DNA of 64,000 bases from Streptomyces caelestis (GTDB lineage Bacteria; Actinomycetota; Actinomycetes; Streptomycetales; Streptomycetaceae), in NCBI RefSeq assembly GCF_014205255.1, contig NZ_JACHNE010000001.1, positions 4,898,001 to 4,962,000 on the forward strand, given 5' to 3'. Within the stretch, counting starts at the first letter, position 1; every line of letters starts with the position of its first letter. Under the pieces are notes generated by a model, which saw nothing but the letters and a program-made list of their open reading frames with translations, made no database searches and was not told the origin of the DNA. Shown one piece after another: positions 14,888 to 24,011 of this stretch. Made by a program: the position numbers and the translations under genes.

Positions 14888-16180
14888 TCAGCGGACGGGT
14901 GCGCCGTCCGGGTGCAGCTGCATCTGCGGCCGCCCCGTGACCAGCAGCCAGGCCGGCAGCGAGGCGACGCAGAGCAGGGCGATGATCCCCGGCGAGGCGA
15001 CCAGCACCGCGGCGACGAAGAGGCTGATCCAGCCCTGCCGGGTGATGGCCAGCAGCATCCCGAGCACCCCGGCGGACACACCCACCGACGGATGCACCCC
15101 GGCCACCAGGGCGTGCGCGCACAGACCGAGGGCGGTGCCGGCGAACACGGCCGGGAAGATGCGCCCGCCGCGGAATCCGCAGGACGCGGCGACGAGCAGC
15201 GCGGCCAGCTTCACCACCGTCAGGACGGCGAACTCCCCGGCCGACCGGCCGTCCGGGGCGTGCGCCAGCTCGGCGATCTCGTCGAGCCCCTTGAACAGCG
15301 TCAGAGGGCCGCCCAGAGCGGCGAGGCAGCCCAGCACGGCCCCGCCCACCGGGAGCATCAGCATCGGGTGCCGCAGCCGGCGGAACGCCGCGTGGACGTA
15401 CGGGAAGGCGCGCACGGCACCCATGCCCAGCAGCGCGCCCGCCGCGGCGACCACGAGCGCCGCGAGCAGGTCGGCCCACCCCGGCCGGCCGAAGGACGGC
15501 AGGTCCAGGTCGAAGCTCGGGTGGTCGACGAGGGTCGCGGTCAGGGCACCGGCCGCGGCGGCGGTCAGCGGCGCGAACAGGTTGTCCCACAGCAGCCCGC
15601 GGGTCTCCTGCCGGGCCAGCACTTCGGAGATCACCAGGGCCGCGGCCACGGGCGTGCCGAACAGGGCGCCGAGCGTCGCCGCCTCCGCCAGCGCCGGCCA
15701 GATCCGGCCCGGCGCCCGGGGGAGGGCCCGGCCGCCCAGCCAGACGGCCAGGCCGACGTTCACGGCGATGATCGGGTTCTCGGGGCCCAGGCTCGGCCCG
15801 CCGGCCAGCGTCAGCGCGGTCGCCAGCAGCAGCCCCGGCAGCACGACGGGCGGCAGGACCGGGGCGTCCAGCCCGACCGTGGCCGGATCGGGGCCCGCGT
15901 GACCCGGCACCTTCCACACCACCAGCCCGACCGCGACCCCGGTCGCGACGAGCACCACGAACATCCACGCCACCGAGTACCGGCCGATCCCCAGCGCGTC
16001 CGGCACGGTCCGCCACAGCACGCCCTGGAGCTCCCCGGCGGCGATTTCCACCCCCACCAGCAGCAGGCCGGCCAACACCCCCACGGCCACGGCGGGCAGG
16101 ATCGACGGCAGCAGGGCGCGGGCGGGAGCCGCGGGGCTGACGGAGGGCGCCTGCCGCGCGGAGTCCTGGACCACAGGCAC
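14888..16180 (-). CDS. ClC-family chloride channel or H+/Cl- antiporter
   Basis: A 430-residue polytopic protein with roughly ten or more hydrophobic segments. The selectivity signatures are recognisable as GGPSLGPENP (gating Glu region) and GGRIFPAVFAGTA (GxFxP). No CBS domains follow. It probably moves chloride to balance charge when decarboxylases consume protons, as ClcA does in enteric acid resistance. It is upstream of gad in the same orientation. The GTG at 16180 is the likely start, although its ribosome site is weak. Confidence 0.88.
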   Translation of the reverse strand: MPVVQDSARQAPSVSPAAPARALLPSILPAVAVGVLAGLLLVGVEIAAGELQGVLWRTVPDALGIGRYSVAWMFVVLVATGVAVGLVVWKVPGHAGPDPATVGLDAPVLPPVVLPGLLLATALTLAGGPSLGPENPIIAVNVGLAVWLGGRALPRAPGRIWPALAEAATLGALFGTPVAAALVISEVLARQETRGLLWDNLFAPLTAAAAGALTATLVDHPSFDLDLPSFGRPGWADLLAALVVAAAGALLGMGAVRAFPYVHAAFRRLRHPMLMLPVGGAVLGCLAALGGPLTLFKGLDEIAELAHAPDGRSAGEFAVLTVVKLAALLVAASCGFRGGRIFPAVFAGTALGLCAHALVAGVHPSVGVSAGVLGMLLAITRQGWISLFVAAVLVASPGIIALLCVASLPAWLLVTGRPQMQLHPDGAPVR

Positions 16181-16228
16181 ACGATAAACGGATCAGACGT
16201 ATCAAACGGGACAAATGGGAAACACGCT

Positions 16229-16259
16229 TGCACCTCACGTGGCGTGAGGCCCCACCGTG
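16229..16259 (+). promoter_or_regulatory. tipA promoter with MerR-type operator
   Basis: TTGCAC (16229-16234) and CACCGT (16254-16259) are separated by a long 19-bp spacer. That spacer holds the perfect dyad CCTCACG-TGG-CGTGAGG (16234-16250). Long spacers with a central dyad are the hallmark of MerR-activated promoters, and the layout matches the well-known thiostrepton-inducible tipA promoter. Confidence 0.88.
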
Positions 16260-16285
16260 AAGCACGGAAGAAGAAGGGAGCCGAA

Positions 16286-17038
16286 GTGAGTTACTCCGTG
16301 GGACAGGTCGCGGGCTTCGCCGGCGTCACGGTGCGCACGCTGCACCACTACGACGACATCGGCCTGCTCGTCCCCAGTGAACGCAGCCGCGCGGGTCACC
16401 GGCGCTACAGCGACACCGACCTCGACCGGCTGCAGCAGATCCTGTTCTACCGGGAGCTCGGCTTCCCGCTCGACGAGGTAGCCGTCCTGCTCGACGACCC
16501 GGACGCGGACCCGCGGGCACACCTGCGCCGGCAGCACGAACTGCTGACCGCCCGGATCGAGAAGCTGCGGAAGATGGCGGCTGCCGTGGAGAACGCCATG
16601 GAGGCACGCAAGATGGGCATCAACCTCACGCCCGAGGAGAAGTTCGAGGTCTTCGGGGGCAAGGACCCGGAGCAGTACGCCGAAGAGGTGGAAGCGCGCT
16701 GGGGCGACACGGAGGAGTACGCCGAGTCGCAGCGCCGCGTCGCCCGCTACACCAAGGAGGACTGGCAGCGGATCCAGGACGAGGCGGCCGACTGGGACGA
16801 GCGCTACGGCGCCCTGATGGCCGCCGGCGAACCGCCCGCCGGCGAGGCGGCCATGGCCCTGGCGGAGGAGCACCGGCAGCACATCTGCACGTGGTTCTAC
16901 GAGTGCTCGTACGAACTCCACCGCTGCCTCGGCGGGATGTACGTCTCCGACGAGCGCTTCAAGGACTCGATGCGCCCGGGTATGGCCGAGCACCTGCGCG
17001 ACGCGATCCAGGCGAACGCGGACCGCCACCAGGCGTGA
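16286..17038 (+). CDS. tipA: TipA, MerR-family thiopeptide-responsive autoregulator
   Basis: A 250-residue TipAL. The MerR HTH and coiled coil fill residues 1-109 (YSVGQVAGFAGVTVRTLHHY, then the long helix ending KMAAAVENAMEARK). The TipAS drug-binding domain begins at Met110 (MGINLTPEEKFEVFGGKDPE). The ATG for Met110 at 16613 has GGAGG 8 bp upstream (16600-16604), so TipAS can be made separately, as known for the family. TipAS binds thiopeptides covalently through a cysteine; the only candidates are in TWFYECSYELHRCLGG. Start is GTG. Confidence 0.95.
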   Translation: MSYSVGQVAGFAGVTVRTLHHYDDIGLLVPSERSRAGHRRYSDTDLDRLQQILFYRELGFPLDEVAVLLDDPDADPRAHLRRQHELLTARIEKLRKMAAAVENAMEARKMGINLTPEEKFEVFGGKDPEQYAEEVEARWGDTEEYAESQRRVARYTKEDWQRIQDEAADWDERYGALMAAGEPPAGEAAMALAEEHRQHICTWFYECSYELHRCLGGMYVSDERFKDSMRPGMAEHLRDAIQANADRHQA

Positions 17039-17043
17039 CGCAC

Positions 17044-17098
17044 GCCCGGCCGGCGGTAGGGGGGCTGTCGGGTAACGCGCCCTGCCGCCGCGCCGGGC
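17044..17098. terminator. Hairpin between the convergent tipA and YbjQ genes
   Basis: GCCCGGC-CGGCGGTAGG (17044-17060) pairs with CCTGCCGCCG-C-GCCGGGC (17081-17098). The stem is about 17 bp with one weak pair and a one-base bulge, around a 20-base loop. It fits a shared terminator. Confidence 0.65.
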
Positions 17099-17107
17099 AA
17101 AGGGTGG

Positions 17108-17482
17108 TCACCCCGCGTCCTCGGGCTCGATCACCACGGCCGTGCCGTACGCGCACACCTCCGTGCCGACGTCCGCCGCCGCCGTCACGTCGAAGCGGAA
17201 GGCGAGCACACCGTTGGCACCACGCGCGCGTGCCTGTTCGACGAGTCGCTCCATGGCCTGGTTGCGGGTCTGCACGAGTGTTTTGGTGAGACCGCGCAGC
17301 TCGCCGCCGACCATCGACTTCAGCCCGGCGCCGATCTGGCTCCCCACGTGCCGGGACCGCACCGTCAGGCCGAAGACCTCGCCGAGCACCTCCCGCACGC
17401 GGTAGCCGGGTACGTCGTTCGTGGTGACGACGAGGACGTCGGGCTGGGGGCCCTGTCCGCCGCCGAATTCATCGATGCCCAT
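17108..17482 (-). CDS. YbjQ/UPF0145 family protein
   Basis: A 124-residue protein with the family core VVTTNDVPGYRVREVLGEVF, the central LKSMVGGELRGLTKTLVQTR and the C-terminal RARGANGVLAFRFDVTA. Members form homo-oligomeric rings and are sometimes called heavy-metal-binding proteins, but no enzymatic role is established. It is a single gene convergent to tipA. The short acidic, Gly-rich N-terminal extension is normal for actinobacteria. Confidence 0.88.
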   Translation of the reverse strand: MGIDEFGGGQGPQPDVLVVTTNDVPGYRVREVLGEVFGLTVRSRHVGSQIGAGLKSMVGGELRGLTKTLVQTRNQAMERLVEQARARGANGVLAFRFDVTAAADVGTEVCAYGTAVVIEPEDAG

Positions 17483-17617
17483 GGTTCACAGCTTTCTCCG
17501 GGACGGCCGACAGTGCATCCTGAGTACCCCCATGGAACCTGGGCCATCACGGCTGCGTTGATACTTTGAAGCAGCCAGCCCCAGCCCGTACCCCCCAGCA
17601 GCAGGAGCCACATCCCC

Positions 17618-18490
17618 GTGACCACGCTTGCGCTCGGCCCCGAGTGGCTCAGCCCGGACTACCTGATCTCGACGTTCAGCCTGCCCGGCATCCTGCTCAT
17701 CGTCTTCGCGGAATCCGGGCTCTTCGCGTTCCTGCCCGGCGACTCGCTGCTGTTCACGGCGGGTCTCTTCGTGGCCGAGGGCACCTACATCACGCAGCCC
17801 CTGTGGCTGGTCTGCACGCTGATCGTGATCGCCGCCGTCGTCGGCGACCAAGTGGGCTACATGATCGGCAAGTTCCTGGGCCCGAAGCTCTTCAACCGTC
17901 CCAACTCCAAGCTCTTCAAGCAGGAGAACCTGGACAAGGCCCACGAGTTCATGGAGAAGTACGGCCCCAAGGCGATCGTCCTGGCCCGCTTCGTCCCGAT
18001 CGTGCGCACGTTCGCCCCCATCGTGGCCGGCGCCGGCCGTATGAAGTACCGCACGTTCCTCACGTACAACGTGATCGGCGGCATCGCGTGGGGGACGGGT
18101 GTCACCGTCGCCGGTTACTGGCTCGGCCAGATCGACTTCATCAAGAAGAACGTCGAGTCGATCCTCATCCTGATCGTCCTGCTCTCCGTCGTCCCGATCA
18201 TCGTCGAGTACCTCCGCGACCGCTCCAAGAAGAAGCGCGCAGCGTCCGAGACCCCGGCGTCCCAGCCCTGTCCCCCCGTCATGGACGACGCGACGACCCA
18301 GCTCCGCCGCATCACCCCGGACGACCAGCCCCACCACCAGCAGCAGCCGCAGCAGCCGTACGGCAACCACAACGGCTACAACGACCAGCAGTACTACGGC
18401 CAGTACCCCCAGGCCCCGGGCTACGGCCAGCAGCAGCCGTACGGCACCCAGCAGGGCGGGGGCCAGCCCCCTTACAACGGGGGTTACTGA
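17618..18490 (+). CDS. DedA-family membrane protein with Gln/Tyr-rich tail
   Basis: A 290-residue DedA (SNARE-associated/VTT) protein. The core includes FAESGLFAFLPGDSLLFTAG, GDQVGYMIGKFLGPK and the signature FARFVPIVRTFAPIVAGAG-like segment (about 122-142). Family members act as lipid scramblases or undecaprenyl-phosphate/PE flippases and support envelope stability. The last 55 residues are unusual: a Gln/Tyr/Gly/Pro-rich, charge-poor tail (HHQQQPQQPYGNHNGYNDQQ and onward). GTG at 17618 has AGGAG 10 bp upstream. Confidence 0.9.
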   Translation: MTTLALGPEWLSPDYLISTFSLPGILLIVFAESGLFAFLPGDSLLFTAGLFVAEGTYITQPLWLVCTLIVIAAVVGDQVGYMIGKFLGPKLFNRPNSKLFKQENLDKAHEFMEKYGPKAIVLARFVPIVRTFAPIVAGAGRMKYRTFLTYNVIGGIAWGTGVTVAGYWLGQIDFIKKNVESILILIVLLSVVPIIVEYLRDRSKKKRAASETPASQPCPPVMDDATTQLRRITPDDQPHHQQQPQQPYGNHNGYNDQQYYGQYPQAPGYGQQQPYGTQQGGGQPPYNGGY

Positions 18491-18562
18491 CAGACGACTC
18501 GCGGCCGCCGACGGACCGGAAGCCCGGAGCCCAGGGGCAAAGGGCCGAAGGGCCGAAGGGCG

Positions 18563-20260
18563 CTAGAAACCCCTGGTCCGCTTGGCGGCCCGCCGCTTCT
18601 CGGCAGACCCGATCCGCAGGAACATCCGCGAGATCTCGGATCCCAAATTCACCCCGATGGCGATCGCCATGGCCAGCGCCACCGCCGCCGACAGCGACAC
18701 CAACCCCTCGTCCACCTTGTTCTGCGCGATCGCCAGCAGCCCGAAGTACGTCGCGGAACCCGGCAGCAGCGGCCCGATCGCGGCGGTCGTGTACGGCAGA
18801 GCCGAAGCGAACTGATACCGGGACAACAGCTGCCCGAACAACCCCACCAGCCCGGCCGCCGCCGCCGTGGACGCCACCGGCGAGATGCCCCCCGCGTAGT
18901 GCATCGCGCCGTACACGATCCACGCGACACCCCCGTTCAGCGTCACCCACACCACGGTGGATCGTTCCTGCTGGAGCAGTACCGCGAACGCCAGTGACAA
19001 CAGCATCGACGCACCGATCAGCAGCACCGGCTCGTCGGAGACCCCGAGCGCCGCGTCCGGGTTCAGCCGGGCCCCCAGCTGCACGCCGAAGTACAGCACC
19101 ATCAGCACGCCCGCGACGATGCCCACGAAGAAGTACAGGACCTCCAGCAGACGCGCGGACGCGGTGATGTAGAAGCCGGTCAGCCCGTCCTGCACCCCCG
19201 CCACCAGCGCCCGCCCGGGCAGCAGCGCGAACAGCCCACCGGTGATCACCGCGGAGGCCTTCACGTCCACATGGCTGAGGGTCAGCGCGACCCCGATCGC
19301 CGCCGGCGGCGTCGCGGCCACCGTGAACTGGTAGAACTCCGGCAGCCCGCGCCCCGCGCACAGCCACGCCAGCCGGTCGCCGAGCATCGCGCCCAGCGCG
19401 GCCGCGACGAACACGATCAGGTCACCGCCGACGAGCACGGAGGCCGCACCCGCCAGCAGCCCGCTCGCGCCGGTCAGAGCCCAGCCGGGGTAGGGGTGCC
19501 GGTTACGGCGGATCTCGGCGAGCCGCCGGTAGGCCTCCTCCAGGGAGACCGCCGTCTCGTCGTCGCTGAGGTCGTCCACCAGCTGGTACACGGCCGCCAG
19601 CCGCGTGTAGTCCGTGCCCCTGCGGCGCACGGTCCGCGACGCCGTGACCGGGTCCTCGACGAGCGACGGCTGGTACGAGATCGCCAGCAGCGTGAAGGTG
19701 ACGTTGGGCTCGCAGCGGTCCAGCCCGTACGACCGGCAGACGGCGAACATGGCCGCCTCCACGTCCTCGGCGCCCTCACCGCCCGCCAGCAGCAACTCGC
19801 CGATACGCAGCGTCAGGTCGAGCACGCGCGGCACGGCCGGCCCCGAGTCGTCGCCGCCGCGCTGGCTCGGCTCCGGCGCCGGCCGCTCCGCCACCGGCAT
19901 GCGCAGCATGGTGCGCATCCGGTCCTGCCAGGGCACGTCCTTGGTCAGGCTGACCACGGGAATCCCACTCGGCGGGGTGAACGCCGACGGGGCGTGCTTC
20001 GCGCTGTACGTGCTCGGCGGCGTGAACGCCGACCCCTCCGACTCCGCCGAGGGCCCCTGCGAGACGTCCAGCCCCTGCGGCAGCGCGAACTCGGACGTCG
20101 CCTCGGACTCCGAGACGGTCGCTCTGGGAACGGCAAGACCCTCGGGGATCGCGAACTCCGACGTCGTCGACATGTCTCCGTCGAGGGCGGCCCCCGCCGG
20201 AGGCAGGAACATGCTCCTCACCTCGTCCGACTTCGGCTTGCGGTCCTCCGCGTCCGTCAC
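18563..20260 (-). CDS. ThrE-like threonine/serine exporter family protein
   Basis: A 565-residue protein. Residues 1-120 are soluble and repetitive: TSEFAIPEGL (33-42) and TSEFALPQGL (55-64), then SAFTPPS twice (77-83, 92-98). Residues 150-290 form the cytosolic ThrE domain (LRIGELLLAGGEGAEDVEAA). About ten transmembrane segments follow, in the ThrE plus DUF3815 arrangement. The C-terminus is Arg/Lys-rich. GTG at 20260 has GGGAG at 10 bp. Export of threonine or serine is the family activity; the substrate here is untested. Confidence 0.88.
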   Translation of the reverse strand: MTDAEDRKPKSDEVRSMFLPPAGAALDGDMSTTSEFAIPEGLAVPRATVSESEATSEFALPQGLDVSQGPSAESEGSAFTPPSTYSAKHAPSAFTPPSGIPVVSLTKDVPWQDRMRTMLRMPVAERPAPEPSQRGGDDSGPAVPRVLDLTLRIGELLLAGGEGAEDVEAAMFAVCRSYGLDRCEPNVTFTLLAISYQPSLVEDPVTASRTVRRRGTDYTRLAAVYQLVDDLSDDETAVSLEEAYRRLAEIRRNRHPYPGWALTGASGLLAGAASVLVGGDLIVFVAAALGAMLGDRLAWLCAGRGLPEFYQFTVAATPPAAIGVALTLSHVDVKASAVITGGLFALLPGRALVAGVQDGLTGFYITASARLLEVLYFFVGIVAGVLMVLYFGVQLGARLNPDAALGVSDEPVLLIGASMLLSLAFAVLLQQERSTVVWVTLNGGVAWIVYGAMHYAGGISPVASTAAAAGLVGLFGQLLSRYQFASALPYTTAAIGPLLPGSATYFGLLAIAQNKVDEGLVSLSAAVALAMAIAIGVNLGSEISRMFLRIGSAEKRRAAKRTRGF

Positions 20261-20329
20261 TGCCTGGCGCTCCCTGTACGACACGTAAGCCTCAGTACCC
20301 CCAGCCTCAGTATGCGCACATACAGGCGA

Positions 20330-20359
20330 ACGGGCCGCACGCGCAGGCGTACGGCCCGT
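20330..20359 (-). terminator. Probable ppa terminator
   Basis: ACGGGCCG (20330-20337) pairs with CGGCCCGT (20352-20359), just after the ppa stop on the minus strand. The inner bases add partial pairing. No long U-run is seen. Confidence 0.6.
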
Positions 20360-20373
20360 GAGCATCAGAAGGG

Positions 20374-20865
20374 TCAGTGACCGCCCTGGTCCTTGAAGCG
20401 CTTGTACGACCGCTCGATCTCGGCCTCGGCGTCCGTACGGCCCACCCAGTCGGCGCCCTCGACCGACTTGCCGGGCTCCAGGTCCTTGTAGACCTCGAAG
20501 AAGTGCTGGATCTCCAGGCGGTCGAACTCCGACACGTGGTGGATGTCCCGCAGGTGCTCCACGCGCGGGTCCGTCGCCGGCACGCACAGCAGCTTGTCGT
20601 CGCCACCGGCCTCGTCCGTCATCCGGAACATGCCGATCGCCCGGCACTTGATGAGGCAGCCCGGGAAGGTCGGCTCGTCCAGGATGACCAGCGCGTCCAG
20701 CGGGTCGCCGTCCTCGCCGAGGGTGTTCTCGACGAAGCCGTAGTCGGTCGGGTAGGCGGTCGAGGTGAAGAGTCGCCGGTCCAGGCGGATACGACCGGTC
20801 TCGTGGTCCACCTCGTACTTGTTGCGCGAACCCTTCGGAATCTCGATCGTGACGTCGAACTCCAC
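20374..20865 (-). CDS. ppa: Inorganic pyrophosphatase (family I)
   Basis: A 163-residue soluble pyrophosphatase that hydrolyses PPi and drives biosynthesis. It has the conserved EIPKGSRNKYEVDH start, the active-site GEDGDPLDALVI (metal-binding Asp residues), and the KDLEPGKSVEGADW C-terminal block. GTG at 20865 follows GGAGGAG by 6 bp and gives the usual family length; the ATG at 20880 would place the ribosome site inside the gene. It diverges from dacB. Confidence 0.95.
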   Translation of the reverse strand: MEFDVTIEIPKGSRNKYEVDHETGRIRLDRRLFTSTAYPTDYGFVENTLGEDGDPLDALVILDEPTFPGCLIKCRAIGMFRMTDEAGGDDKLLCVPATDPRVEHLRDIHHVSEFDRLEIQHFFEVYKDLEPGKSVEGADWVGRTDAEAEIERSYKRFKDQGGH

Positions 20866-20950
20866 CGGTGGCTCCTCCATGATCAACACATAGGTCTGGT
20901 GGTTAAGTGTCCCTCACGCCGGTGTGTGATCGCGAAAGGGGCTGGTGGTC

Positions 20951-22525
20951 GTGCCTGAGCTGCGTCCTTGGCGGGCCGCGAGACCGCATGTGGTGCGGAT
21001 CGCGGATGCCGTACGACCGCGGCTGGCCAGGGCCGCCGCGGCCGCCAAACCACGGGTCGCGCGGCTCGCCCAAGTCGGAAAACCGCAGGTCGCGCGGGTC
21101 ACACGGTCGAAGACCTGGCAGTACACCGCGGGCGCCACCACCGCCGGTCTCGCACTGGCCGCCGGTGTGGTGACCGCCGCCGGCCCCTGGGACTCCGCGG
21201 GTCAGCGTACGGCCGAGCGGGACCGGGCCGTGGCTCTGGGCCGCACGGGTGGCACAGATCACGGCCGTGCCCCCGGCGCACCCGCGCAACCCCGGCCCGC
21301 CCCCAGCGCCGGGCCCGTACTCACCAGCCTCGGCGGCGTCAGCACCGTGAAGTCCGCCCCGGACGGCAGGGCGCTCGCGAAGACCCTCACGCCTCTGTTG
21401 AAGGACCCGGAGCTCGGCCCCCGGCCCGCGGCGGCGGTCGTCGACGTCACGACCGGCAGGCGCCTGTTCGGCACGGGCTCGGACGCCGCGCTCGTCCCGG
21501 CCTCGACGACGAAGATCGCCACGGCCGTCGCCGCACTGTCCGCGATGGGCGCCGACCACCGCCTCACCACCCGTGCCGCGCTCGAACCCGACACGAAGGA
21601 AGTCGTCCTGGTCGGCGGCGGCGACCCCACCCTCACGGCCCGCGAGGCCTCCGACGGCTGGGCCAGCCTGCGCACCCTGGCCGACAAGACCGCCGCGGCC
21701 CTGGCCCAGCGCGGTATCCGCGACGTGACGCTCTCCTACGACACGACCCGCTACGCGGGCACCCAGCAGCACCCGATCGGGGTCAACCCCAACCTCGCCC
21801 TCGTCAGCCCCCTGATGGTCGACGAGGGCCGCACGGACGACTCGGCGAGTGGCCCGGTCACCCGCGTGACCGACCCGGCCGCGGACGCGGCCCGCCGCTT
21901 CGGGGACCTCCTGAAGTCCCGCGGCATCAAGGCCACGGCCCCCGGCCCGTCGAAGGCCACGACCCGAGCGAACACTCTGGCCACGGTCGCCTCGCCCCCG
22001 CTCTCGACCCTCGTCGAACGGATGCTGACCAACAGCGACAACGACATCGCCGAGGCCCTCGCCCGCCAGACGGCGATCGCCACGGGCCACCCGGCCGACT
22101 TCGCCGGCGCCGACCGGGCGATCAATGCCCGGCTCCGCAAGCTCGGCCTGCCCCTCAAGGGCGCCGCCTTCAAGGACGGCAGCGGCCTGAACCGCGCCGA
22201 CAGACTGACGGCCGACCTGCTCACCGCCCTCCTGGCCAAGGCGGCCGACCCCGCCCACCCCGAACTCCGCCCGGCCCTCACCGGCCTCCCCGTCGCCGGC
22301 TTCACCGGCACCCTGACCACCCGATACACGGACGGCGCGGCCGGCGTCGTCCGCGCCAAGACAGGCACCCTGACCGGCGTGAACACCCTCGCAGGCACGG
22401 TCGTCGACCAGGACGGCCGCCTGCTCGCCTTCGCCTTCATGGCCAACGACACCAGAAACCCGGCAGCGGCCCAGAAGGCCCTGGACAAGGCGGCAACGAC
22501 GTTGGCGGCGTGCGGCTGCCGGTGA
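20951..22525 (+). CDS. dacB: D-alanyl-D-alanine carboxypeptidase/endopeptidase (PBP4 class)
   Basis: A 524-residue class-C penicillin-binding protein. Catalytic motifs are S185-TTK (PASTTKIATAV), SDN in MLTNSDNDIAEALAR and KTG in VRAKTGTLTGVN. A single membrane anchor lies at about residues 57-75 (AGATTAGLALAAGVVTAAG), after a strikingly regular basic cytoplasmic N-terminus. It trims or cleaves peptidoglycan cross-links outside the membrane. GTG 20951 has AAAGGGG at 9 bp; GTG 20945 is an alternative. Confidence 0.92.
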   Translation: MPELRPWRAARPHVVRIADAVRPRLARAAAAAKPRVARLAQVGKPQVARVTRSKTWQYTAGATTAGLALAAGVVTAAGPWDSAGQRTAERDRAVALGRTGGTDHGRAPGAPAQPRPAPSAGPVLTSLGGVSTVKSAPDGRALAKTLTPLLKDPELGPRPAAAVVDVTTGRRLFGTGSDAALVPASTTKIATAVAALSAMGADHRLTTRAALEPDTKEVVLVGGGDPTLTAREASDGWASLRTLADKTAAALAQRGIRDVTLSYDTTRYAGTQQHPIGVNPNLALVSPLMVDEGRTDDSASGPVTRVTDPAADAARRFGDLLKSRGIKATAPGPSKATTRANTLATVASPPLSTLVERMLTNSDNDIAEALARQTAIATGHPADFAGADRAINARLRKLGLPLKGAAFKDGSGLNRADRLTADLLTALLAKAADPAHPELRPALTGLPVAGFTGTLTTRYTDGAAGVVRAKTGTLTGVNTLAGTVVDQDGRLLAFAFMANDTRNPAAAQKALDKAATTLAACGCR

Positions 22526-22673
22526 CTGCCTACCTGGCCGTGGGCAGTCGTTCCGCTGGGGCGATGGGGGAGAGTGGGCACGGCCTGCGACGCCGAGCAC
22601 CCGGCAACGAACCCGGCGTCCCCCACCCCTCGCCGCCCTGCCCCAGCGGCCGGAGCTCACGTACGGTTGACAC

Positions 22674-23816
22674 ATGACGAGCATCGGTGGCGCTTCAACC
22701 GGCATGGTCGACTGGAATCTCGCGGTCGCGACCGCGACCCGGCTCGTACGGCCGGGCCCCGACGTCAGCGCCGACGAGGCCCGGGCCGTCGTCGCGGAGC
22801 TGCGCCGGCATGCCAAGGCCTCGGAGGGACACGTCCGGGGCTTCACTCGTCTGGGCACGGAGGAGGGCCACGACACCCCCGTCCTGGTCGTCGACCGCCC
22901 GGGCTGGATCCGCGCGAACGTCGCCGGCTTCCGGGAACTCCTGAAACCCCTGCTCGACAAGATGCAGGACCGGCGCGGCAACAGCCCCGGCGGCACGGTC
23001 ATGAGCGCCGTCGGCGGCAAGGTCACCGGCGTGGAGCTGGGCATGCTCCTGTCCTTCCTGGCCTCCCGCGTCCTCGGCCAGTACGAGACCTTCGCCCCGG
23101 CCACGCGCCAGTTCCCGGCCGGAGGCCCCCCTGATGCACCGAGTGGCGGCGGCCGGCTCCTGCTCGTCGCCCCGAACATCGTGCACGTGGAGCGCGAACT
23201 CGACGTGGACCCGCACGACTTCAGGCTCTGGGTGTGCCTGCACGAGGAGACCCACCGCACGCAGTTCACGGCCGTGCCCTGGCTGCGCGACCACCTCGAG
23301 GGTGAGATCCAGTCGTTCCTGGCCGAGACCGACGTCGACCCCATGACCGTCCTGGAGCGCGTACGCGAAGCCGCCCAGAGCCTCGCCGGGGGCCGCCCCG
23401 AGGGCGAGGAGGACGACGGCGGCCGCTCCTTCGTCGAGATCGTGCAGACCCCCGCCCAGCGCGAGATCCTCGGCCGCCTCACGGCCGTGATGTCCCTGCT
23501 GGAGGGCCACGCCGACTTCGTGATGGACGGCGTCGGACCGGACGTCGTCCCGAGCGTCGGGGAGATCCGCGAGAAGTTCCAGCAGCGCCGCGCCAAGGGC
23601 GCCTCCCGCCTGGACCTGGCCCTGCGCAAGCTGCTCGGCCTGGACGCCAAGCTGCGGCAGTACCGGGACGGCGAACGCTTCGTACGGGCCGTCGTCGACG
23701 AGGTCGGCATGGACGGCTTCAACCGCGTCTGGACCTCGCCCAACACCCTCCCCACCAAGACGGAGATCGCCAAACCGGCGGACTGGGTCGCGCGGGTGCA
23801 TCGCAGGGCCGAGTAG
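22674..23816 (+). CDS. Zinc-dependent metalloprotease-like protein (DUF2342)
   Basis: A 380-residue DUF2342 protein. It has a metallopeptidase-like HEETHRTQF motif (about 189-197) in the segment FRLWVCLHEETHRTQFTAVP, and the downstream Glu-rich EGHADFVMDGVG. Members have also been labelled coenzyme F420 biosynthesis-associated, without proof. There is no signal peptide. In actinobacteria the gene is regularly found between dacB and tilS, as here. Proteolytic activity is plausible from the motif but untested. Confidence 0.88.
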   Translation: MTSIGGASTGMVDWNLAVATATRLVRPGPDVSADEARAVVAELRRHAKASEGHVRGFTRLGTEEGHDTPVLVVDRPGWIRANVAGFRELLKPLLDKMQDRRGNSPGGTVMSAVGGKVTGVELGMLLSFLASRVLGQYETFAPATRQFPAGGPPDAPSGGGRLLLVAPNIVHVERELDVDPHDFRLWVCLHEETHRTQFTAVPWLRDHLEGEIQSFLAETDVDPMTVLERVREAAQSLAGGRPEGEEDDGGRSFVEIVQTPAQREILGRLTAVMSLLEGHADFVMDGVGPDVVPSVGEIREKFQQRRAKGASRLDLALRKLLGLDAKLRQYRDGERFVRAVVDEVGMDGFNRVWTSPNTLPTKTEIAKPADWVARVHRRAE

Positions 23817-24011
23817 TGAACATCGCGGGAAGGTCGTGAAAGGAAACGGGCCCACGGGAGGCGAACGCCCCTCCAATCACCCGTCCGAGGGACCGTGAGC
23901 GAGGGGTAGGCGTGCAATGCTCGGGGAACGGCCCGGTTCTGTCACCATCTACACACTCTGCGTGACCGGCATCGGGCTCACCCCCCGAAAACTTCATGAA
24001 GGGAACCGGAC

